Assembly (NCBI GenBank): GCA_030019105.1
Contig: JASEGY010000175.1
Span: 1-7,219, forward strand
Reading direction: 5' to 3'
DNA length: 7,219 nucleotides
From: a bacterium
Lineage (GTDB): Bacteria; UBA9089; JASEGY01
Shown here: piece by piece, positions 1 through 5,600 of the stretch
How positions within the stretch are numbered: the stretch's first letter is position 1
How the letters are laid out: every line of letters begins with the position of its first letter
The notes under the pieces: generated by a model
The model's database searches: none
Told to the model about the DNA's origin: nothing
What the model saw: the letters and a program-made list of their open reading frames with translations, nothing else
Translations under genes and position numbers: made by a program

Positions 1-1
1 C

Positions 2-216
2 GCAATCGTAACATTCTCGCGGACAACGCAAATGTTGCGGGGTAATAGTATAAGAAGGGAGAAGCTATTATTATTCAAAGTCTAACAATGAACGTATGCC
101 CGGAATGTGGACAGGAGTCTATGCCATTAAAATCTGCCAGAACAGTTGAAGATATACTAAAGGGGGAACTTGAACCAATCGGTCAGTTTACAGCAGAGAT
201 GTATCAAGCTGCGTAA
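2..216 (+). pseudogene. Frameshifted remnant of a YgiT/MqsA-type zinc-finger antitoxin
   Basis: From 49 to the TAA at 214-216 one frame reads continuously and contains a CPECGQ zinc-knuckle-like motif (C-x2-C) preceded by a GEAIIIQSLTMNV strand and ending in ILKGELEPIGQFTAEMYQAA. That pattern (short beta strand, C-x2-C, helix, short hydrophobic tail) is typical of the C-terminal half of YgiT-type antitoxin domains. In this frame two stops (TAA TAG, 43-48) lie just upstream. The next frame over at 2-57 reads AIVTFSRTTQMLRGN, resembling the strand before the second knuckle in that family, so a single-base shift near 50-58 probably split the gene. The only in-frame ATG (88) has no Shine-Dalgarno and would begin just before the cysteines. 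The N-terminal C-x2-C is missing or lies outside the window. No partner toxin is visible. The family call comes from remembered sequence patterns, and a 42-residue peptide from 88 cannot be excluded. Confidence 0.4.
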
Positions 217-233
217 CAGTGGAGGTTTGAAAC

Positions 234-1526
234 ATGAGCAAGACGATTAATATCGGTTTGATCGGTTTAGGCACTGTTGGTGGAGGTGTAGTCAGTGTTC
301 TAAGGGACAATCTAAACCTTATTGAGGCCAGGATTGAAGCGCTGGTGAGATTAAAGAAGGTCTGCGATCTGGACCTTGACCGGGCCAGGAAGCTGGGCTT
401 GAACTCTGAGCAACTAACTGCCAGGGCCGAAGAAGTGGTTACTGACCCTGAGATAGACATCGTGATCGAACTGATCGGCGGCTATGAGCCGGCCCGCACC
501 TTTATCCTGGAAGCCATCAGGCATGGCAAACAGGTGGTTACGGCTAACAAGGCCCTCCTGGCTAAATATTGGGGTGAGGTTATGTCTGCTGCCGCTGAGT
601 ACCGAGTCGGACTTGGTTTTGAAGCCAGCGTGGGAGGAGGGATACCTCTGCTTTCATCCATCCGGACCGGCCTGGCCGCTAACCGGATTGAATCCATCTT
701 TGGGATTATAAATGGAACCTGTAACTATATTTTGACTGTCATGGAAAGCCAGGGCAAGGAGTTTAATGAGGTTTTAGCTGAGGCCCAGGCCGAAGGATAT
801 GCCGAGGCTGATCCATCCTTCGACATTGAGGGGATAGATACCGCGCATAAGATTATAATCCTGGCTTCCCTGGCTTTTGGACAGTGGGTCAAAATGGAAG
901 AGGTTTATACCGAAGGGATTATCCGGCTTACCCGGGCTGATATCACTTGCGCGAAGGAATTTGGCTATACTCTTAAGCTTTTGGGGATAGCCCGCGAGGA
1001 GAAAAGCGAGCTGGATGTTCGGGTTCATCCGGTTCTTATCCCTAACCACCATCCCTTAGCCGCAGTGGATGGGGTTTATAACGCTGTTTACTGTCAGGGC
1101 AGCCTTACCGGCCCTCTCCTCTTCTACGGTCAGGGCGCCGGCCGTTTTCCTACTGCCTCGGCGGTTGTAGCTGATTGCATTGCCTTAGCCAGGGATTTAT
1201 TAGCCGGACAGGTAAGACTTCCCTGGCGTCCTGGAGATAAACCAAAGATCGTCAAAGGGATAAAGAGCGCTAAGACCAGATATTACATCCGATTTTCAGC
1301 CCTGGACCAACCAGGGGTTTTAGCGGAAATAAGCGGTATTTTGGGACGACACCGGATCAGTATCGCTTCTGTTATTCAAAAAGAGAGAGGAACCAAAGAC
1401 TCGGTTCCGGTAATAATGCTTACTCACGAGGCCCTGGAAAAAGATATGCAGGCCGCTTTGAGTCAAATCGATCAACTGCCGGTGATTAAAGATAAGAGCT
1501 TGATTATCAGGATAGAGGAGCTTTAG
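234..1526 (+). CDS. hom: Homoserine dehydrogenase with ACT domain
   Basis: This cytoplasmic enzyme reduces L-aspartate-4-semialdehyde to L-homoserine with NAD(P)H, at the branch leading to threonine and methionine. The 430 residues match the usual length of the monofunctional ACT-containing form. The Rossmann nucleotide-binding loop GLGTVGGGV is at residues 11-19, TANKALLA with the conserved Lys106 at 103-110, and FEASVGGGIP at 129-138. GIINGTCNYIL is at 157-167, and the catalytic segment EADPSFDIEGIDTAHK at 191-206 supplies Asp202 and Lys206. YGQGAGRFPTASAVV spans 298-312. An ACT domain follows from about 349 (YYIRFSALDQPGVLAEISGIL) to about 420, the usual site of feedback control by threonine; that regulation is inferred from the family. 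The ATG is supported by GGAGG at 221-225, 8 nt upstream. The next gene begins 5 nt after the stop, and its Shine-Dalgarno lies inside the hom 3' end. No thrB or thrC is present. Confidence 0.97.
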   Translation: MSKTINIGLIGLGTVGGGVVSVLRDNLNLIEARIEALVRLKKVCDLDLDRARKLGLNSEQLTARAEEVVTDPEIDIVIELIGGYEPARTFILEAIRHGKQVVTANKALLAKYWGEVMSAAAEYRVGLGFEASVGGGIPLLSSIRTGLAANRIESIFGIINGTCNYILTVMESQGKEFNEVLAEAQAEGYAEADPSFDIEGIDTAHKIIILASLAFGQWVKMEEVYTEGIIRLTRADITCAKEFGYTLKLLGIAREEKSELDVRVHPVLIPNHHPLAAVDGVYNAVYCQGSLTGPLLFYGQGAGRFPTASAVVADCIALARDLLAGQVRLPWRPGDKPKIVKGIKSAKTRYYIRFSALDQPGVLAEISGILGRHRISIASVIQKERGTKDSVPVIMLTHEALEKDMQAALSQIDQLPVIKDKSLIIRIEEL

Positions 1527-1531
1527 CTGAT

Positions 1532-1852
1532 ATGAATGAGATTGAATATGAGTTGTTTCTCTCTTCTGATATGAAGGATCGGTTGAGAGTGCGTGCTCTA
1601 AAGGACAAAGGTGAGATTCTACAATTTGTGGTTCAGTATGAGGCTTTTATCGAGACCTTATGGCATCCGATTGTAAGATATGATACCGCACATGGGTTTG
1701 CCCATATTGACGTGATGTTTCCGGATGGGAGAATTGATAAACAACCAATCTATTCTCCAAGTTATAGTTTGGCATTTACTTATGCAACACAGGATTTAAG
1801 GGGGCATTGGAGAGAATATCGGAGAAGATATGAGAGGAGGATGAAAATATGA
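1532..1852 (+). CDS. Small conserved hypothetical protein, DUF7718-like
   Basis: This 106-residue soluble protein has no signal peptide or membrane segment. Its core (residues 32-70) contains FVVQYEAFIETLWHPIVRYD followed by TAHGFAHID and then FPDGRID. The RYDxAHGxxHxD pattern (Arg49, Asp51, His54, His58, Asp60) would suit a metal or nucleic-acid site, but its function is not known. The C-terminus (89-106) is strongly basic (HWREYRRRYERR). From memory this resembles the DUF7718 family of hypothetical proteins, and the family number should be checked. The RYD-AHG motif also recalls small toxin-like DUFs such as DUF6516, but the similarity is too short to assign. AGAGGAG at 1514-1520, inside the hom coding end, lies 11 nt before the ATG. 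It sits 5 nt behind hom and overlaps the next gene by 4 nt, so hom and both small genes probably share a transcript. It is visibly AT-richer than hom, which suggests later acquisition. Confidence 0.85.
   Translation: MNEIEYELFLSSDMKDRLRVRALKDKGEILQFVVQYEAFIETLWHPIVRYDTAHGFAHIDVMFPDGRIDKQPIYSPSYSLAFTYATQDLRGHWREYRRRYERRMKI
1835..1840 (+). promoter_or_regulatory. Ribosome binding site inside the preceding gene (AGGAGG)
   Basis: A perfect AGGAGG lies within the last codons of the 1532 gene, 8 nt before the ATG at 1849 and 11 nt before the adjoining ATG at 1852. The spacing favours 1849, giving an ATGA overlap with the TGA of the upstream gene and pointing to translational coupling. Confidence 0.7.
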
Positions 1853-2130
1853 TGAAGGACGAAATAGTCAAGCAAAATTTAGATTTACATGCGGAGTTTA
1901 TGAGATACATCTTTGAAAATCCGGAGGTTTTAGATCAGATTCCGCCGGGAGCAACTTTAGTTATATTACCAGAAGACAATCCTGAACTTTATCAGGAAAA
2001 CTTGAAGGTTGTTAAGGCTCAGCAAGCCAGGAGATTACCTGTTGTTGTAGTTAAAATGAAGACTCCCCAACCAATAGTTCCTTACATAGAGACATTATTC
2101 AGTGGGGAGAAGGTATCATCAGCATACTAA
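1849..2130 (+). CDS. Small conserved hypothetical protein, DUF5647-like
   Basis: This 93-residue cytoplasmic protein has no membrane segment. An N-terminal amphipathic helix region (NLDLHAEFMRYIFENPE, residues 10-26) is followed by a proline turn (IPPGA), a hydrophobic strand ending in ILPEDNPEL (39-47), a second helix (YQENLKVVKAQQARR) and a strand PVVVVKM (64-70). This order of helix, IPxxA, LPExxPEL, helix and strand is what I remember of DUF5647 proteins, whose role is not established. The start is fixed by AGGAGG 8 nt upstream and by the ATGA overlap with the preceding gene. Two small, AT-rich genes with overlapping ends and complementary character (basic C-terminus first, acidic and hydrophobic second) have the layout of a toxin-antitoxin or similar two-component module. 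That is inference from arrangement only. No clear terminator follows; the palindrome at 2154-2172 lacks a T-run. Confidence 0.85.
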   Translation: MMKDEIVKQNLDLHAEFMRYIFENPEVLDQIPPGATLVILPEDNPELYQENLKVVKAQQARRLPVVVVKMKTPQPIVPYIETLFSGEKVSSAY

Positions 2131-2153
2131 GAGCCTATCCCAAAACCAGGGCG

Positions 2154-2172
2154 ATAGAAACCAGGTTTCTAT
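2154..2172. repeat. Perfect 9-bp-arm palindrome downstream of the small gene pair
   Basis: ATAGAAACC and GGTTTCTAT are exact inverted copies around a single A. A folded RNA would have about 7 bp of stem and a 5-nt loop. It starts 24 nt after the stop of the 1849 gene, where a terminator would be expected, but the following bases (GGGACTGC) are not a T-run. It may be a REP-like intergenic palindrome or an mRNA 3'-end stabiliser. Confidence 0.5.
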
Positions 2173-2199
2173 GGGACTGCATAGCTTCACCCCGAGTTA

Positions 2200-2226
2200 T
2201 TGAGAAGATACAGCTCAGGGTATAAT
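2200..2226 (+). promoter_or_regulatory. Weak sigma-70-like promoter candidate
   Basis: TTGAGA (5/6 to the -35 consensus) and a perfect TATAAT -10 are separated by 15 nt, shorter than the preferred 16-18. It points toward the palindromic element, the ATPase stub and the large gene at 2697. It may be a relic promoter of the lost ATPase gene or the promoter of the large gene, with a long leader. Confidence 0.25.
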
Positions 2227-2265
2227 ATTGAGATTGCAAATATCAGGATTATATGTAAAAGTGGG

Positions 2266-2280
2266 ATTGTAAATTACAAT
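2266..2280. repeat. Short AT-rich palindrome (operator-like)
   Basis: ATTGTAA and TTACAAT form a perfect 7-bp-arm palindrome around a central A, about 40 nt downstream of the TATAAT at 2221. The size and symmetry suit a dimeric regulator site, but only one copy is seen and no regulator gene is present. Confidence 0.25.
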
Positions 2281-2305
2281 GTTGCTAAAACCCACCAGGG
2301 ACTTC

Positions 2306-2459
2306 TATAGCTCTTAAGATAAATATTTTGGGGTAAGCGAATTCAAGATAGGCTATATAGCTTTCGGAGTTAATCCTTTAGGATTTCATTACTTATGAAA
2401 GGCTAAAGCCTAAACTCCAATCTTCAACCAACCCCAGAATCTTTTTCTTAAGCACTATA
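2306..2459. mobile_element. MITE-like imperfect palindromic element (copy A, full)
   Basis: The outer arms 2306-2333 and 2432-2459 are inverted copies matching at 23 of 28 positions (TATAG..CTTAAGA...TGGGG). The inner arms 2366-2387 and 2397-2418 match at 17 of 22 around a 9-nt loop. The left side carries an extra stretch of about 19 nt, containing the palindrome GCTATATAGC at 2352-2361. The whole is about 154 nt, has no coding potential, and begins and ends with TA as an IS630/Tc1-type MITE would. The left arm of a second copy lies at 7168-7219, so the element is dispersed. Its right end abuts the truncated ATPase frame at 2460. A mobile origin is inferred; the arms and their recurrence are directly visible. 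Confidence 0.55.
2366..2418. repeat. Central hairpin of the MITE-like element
   Basis: GGAGTT...CCTTTAGG at 2366-2387 pairs with GGCTAAAG...AACTCC at 2397-2418 across the loop ATTACTTAT. The five mismatches are confined to two short internal patches. The first 11 bases of the same arm recur at 7209-7219 with one change (GGAGTTCAGGC against GGAGTTTAGGC). Confidence 0.6.
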
Positions 2460-2642
2460 CCTGTTGAGGTGAAATATCAAAAGGCGACTGATTTCAGGGA
2501 CCTTAAAACTATTCATAAACTTGGCTTCAAAAGAGGGCTTTTAATCTCAAGGGATAGACTTGAAAGAATGGATGAATACTGGATTGTTCCCTTAGAACTC
2601 TTCTTGCTCTATCTCGAAGAGTTTTTGGAAGCCGGGAATTAA
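2460..2642 (+). pseudogene. C-terminal stub of a DUF4143-type AAA ATPase
   Basis: The frame reads PVEVKYQKATDFRDLKTIHK, then a GFKRGLLISRD segment and a final WIVPLELFLLYLEEFLEAGN before TAA. The (I)P-x-EVKY strand, the DxRxLK helix, the strand with a GLLISRD-like ending and a hydrophobic IVPLELFL strand are the recognisable end of DUF4143 domains. These follow the AAA_14 P-loop domain in a widespread family of predicted ATPases of about 400 residues. Roughly the last 60 residues remain. The Walker motifs and most of the DUF4143 domain are absent, and there is no plausible start codon with an RBS. The stub begins exactly where the MITE-like element ends, so insertion followed by deletion, or deletion at the element boundary, is the likely cause of loss. 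The family call is from motif memory, with good confidence in the coding character. Confidence 0.6.
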
Positions 2643-2684
2643 TGGTAAACTTTTGTTGGTTAAATGCCGATTTATAGAATAAAA

Positions 2685-2688
2685 GGAG
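2685..2688 (+). promoter_or_regulatory. Ribosome binding site that decides the start of the large gene
   Basis: AAAAGGAG ends at 2688, 8 nt before the ATG at 2697. An in-frame ATG at 2664 would place this Shine-Dalgarno inside the gene and has only TTGTTGGTTAA upstream, so 2697 is preferred. Confidence 0.75.
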
Positions 2689-2696
2689 TCGTAGCT

Positions 2697-5600
2697 ATGA
2701 TCAAAGCATTAATCGGCACAAGATACAATAAATCCGCAATCCACAATCCGCAATTCGCAATCCGCAATCCACAATCCGCAATCCCGGGTACCCACGAAGT
2801 GGGTGCGCAATCCGCAATTATAATTACCGTCTTTTTCTGCTTATGCCTCTTTATCCCCCAGGCAAAGGCTCAATTCCTGCCTTATTCGATCCAGCCCCTG
2901 GAATATTTTCCCACAGCCGTAAAAGTAGGGGATGTTACCGGCGATGACCGTGATGATATAGTCCTGACTGCCTGGTCTGCCTTTGATACAGGCTCTTTAG
3001 TCGTGCTGCCGCAGAATTTATCAGGGGGACCGGATCTGCCCCAACGGTATCCTACCGGCCAGGCCCCGGCAGGGCTGGCTCTCGGAGATGTAAACCACGA
3101 TGGCCGAACAGATGTGGTCATCATTACCCAGGGAGATCAACGGTTGGAAACTTTTCTTGGCACACAAACCGGGGGACTCGAGACAGGGGCAACTTACCAC
3201 CTGGAAGGCCGGCCCTATCGAGTTGAGGTAGGCGACGTGAATGGAGATGACCGGCTCGATGTTGCGGTCTTAACCAGGATGCCGGAAAAGGTTGTCTTTT
3301 TTATCCAGAATGAATCGGGTCAACTTACCTCACTTACGGATTACCGGCTGCCTGCCGCACCGATAGATATTACCCTGACTGACCTCAATTATGACCTTCG
3401 TCGGGATATCGCTATCCTGACTGCTGAGGACCTTACCTTCATTCGTCAAACTGCCTCAGGGGATTTAACCGGCCCTGTTTCTGAGATGCAATTTGACACC
3501 ACCCTGGTGGGCCGAGCCGGCCTGGCGGGCATGGTTACCGGAGATATGAACAGCGACGGTCGATTTGACCTTATTTTGTTCAATTCCAGGCCCCTTCCTT
3601 ACGGCGGGATAAACATCCTCTTGCAATCAGAGGATTCACTGGCGGCTTCACCTGTTATCTACATGGCTTACGAATCCATCCAGGCCATTTCAGTGGGGGA
3701 TGTAAACCGGGATGGAAGGGATGACATCATCACCCTGAATGGCGATCGGGGCATCATTACCCTCTTGACCCAGAGCAAAGATGGGACCTTAAATCCTTAC
3801 CAGGACTTTCCTGTCCCTTACCTCCCGGCTCAATCCGGCTTTCAGTCGCTGGCACTGGGGGATGTAAATGGGGATGACTTCCTTGATGTAGTTATTATTG
3901 GCCCGCCAGGCCGGCTCGGCCCCAGGGGAAAGCTTATCATTGTCTTAAATACGGCTCAGGGGCCCCAGAATATCACTCCTCAACCTGGCTGGCCGGTAGC
4001 TACCGGGAATTCTGTCTTCTCTTCCCCGGCCTTAGGGGATTTGGATGGAGACGGTAATCTGGAAGTAGTCATTGGCTCCCATGACCGAAAGGTGTACGCC
4101 ATAAAAAGCGACGGCGCCTTTTTAGACGGCTGGCCTGTAACGACAAAGGGCATTGTCTTTTCTTCGCCCGGCCTGGCTGACCTGAATGTAGATGGCAGAT
4201 CAGAGGTGGTTGTTGGGTCTTATGACAATAATATCTATGTCTTTAATCATGATGGCAGTTTGTTCTCCGGCTGGCCGTTGTTGACCATGAGCGATATTAA
4301 TTCCTCGCCTAACCTGGGTGACTTAGACGGAGACGGCGCGGCTGAAATAATTATTGGCGGTTTTGATAACAAGGTTTATGCCTACCAGAGCAATGGGAGA
4401 GAAGTCTCGGGCTGGCCGCTGGAGACTCAAGGAGATATAGGCTCAACTCCTCTGGTTATAGACCTGAATGGTGACGGAGGCAGAGAGGTAATAATCGGTT
4501 CAGGTGACGGCCGGGTCTATGCCTGGGATCAGGGGGGGAATCTGCTTACCGGTTGGCCGGTGAGCGCCAATGGTGAAGTCATTTCTTCCCCGGCCGCCGG
4601 AGATATAAATGGAGATGGTAAACCGGAGATAGTGGTGGGTTCTACTGATGGTCGCCTCTATGCCTGGGATGCGAATGGAATAAGGGTTCCCGGCTGGCCG
4701 GTCAGAACAGGAAGCCCGATCCATTCTTCACCGGCCCTGGCTGATCTTGATCGAGACGGAAAACTGGAAATAGTAGTTGGTTCTGATGACTACCGTATTT
4801 ATGCCTTTAGAGGCGATGGAAGCAATCTCCCTAACTGGCCGGTGGCTACCGGCGGGCAGGTCAGGTCATCACCGGCTATTGCTGATATTGATGGGGACGG
4901 CGAACTGGAGGTAGTGGCCGGTTCCTACGACGGCAAACTTTATGCCATAAATCCTGATGGTTCTCCTGCCCCTGGTTTCCCTCTCCAGGTAGGGGGAGAA
5001 CTGTATTCTTCACCGGCCATAGCAGATATAGATAATGATGGCGCCCTGGAAGTAGTGATCGGCTCCACTAACGGCCGAATTTACTGCTTTGATATAGGCA
5101 AAGGCAGGCATACGCCGGACCTTTCCCCCTGGCCCAGATTCCATCACGACAATAGCAGCACCGGCCTCTACGCCGGACTTGAGACGGCCAATCTTGCCCC
5201 GGCGGCCGATGCCGGGCCGGATGTTACGGTGGAACCGGGATTGACTATCAGTCTCGATGGAAGTCGAAGTCTTGATATGGGAGGTGACCGGTTGATTTAC
5301 CTGTGGGCTCAGATTGAAGGCCCACCTGTTCAGCTTTCCGACATACAGAGCATCTGGCCCACAATTACCCTCAATATGTCAGGCAGATATATCTTCCGGC
5401 TGATTGTCAACGATGGGCATGCCGACAGTAAGCCGGATACGGTCGCTGTTACGGTAATTGAAAATAAGCCGCCCATTGCTTCTGCCGGGCATGATCAAGA
5501 GGTTTATGGAGATACAAAGGTATTCCTTGACGGCCGGCAGAGTTCTGACCCGGAGGGTGATATCCTGACTTATCGTTGGACGCAAAAGTTGGGTCCTGTG

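Noticed and set aside
774..1052. Minus-strand ORF of 92 codons opposite hom
   Set aside because: It is antisense to conserved catalytic sequence of homoserine dehydrogenase, and its composition is that of a reverse-strand shadow.
2154..2172. Rho-independent terminator
   Set aside because: The stem is suitable but is followed by GGGACTGC instead of a T-rich run.
2185..2310. Open stretch of 41 codons on + (HPELLRRYSSGYNIE...)
   Set aside because: It has no start codon with a ribosome binding site and no family resemblance, and it ends inside the palindromic element. It is most likely chance.
2664..2696. Upstream ATG at 2664 as start of the large gene
   Set aside because: It has no Shine-Dalgarno, while AAAAGGAG is correctly placed for the ATG at 2697.
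2731..2818. CRISPR-like array
   Set aside because: Units are 7 nt and contiguous with no spacers, and there are no cas genes; it is a simple tandem repeat with one hairpin interruption.
3905..3935. Third copy of the GC-rich hairpin (GCCAGGCCGGCTCGGCC)
   Set aside because: It shares the CCAGGCCGGCTCGGCC core with 6441-6456 but lacks the ACCCGC/GCGGGT stem, the flanking direct repeats and any heptamers. It encodes an ordinary loop between blades.
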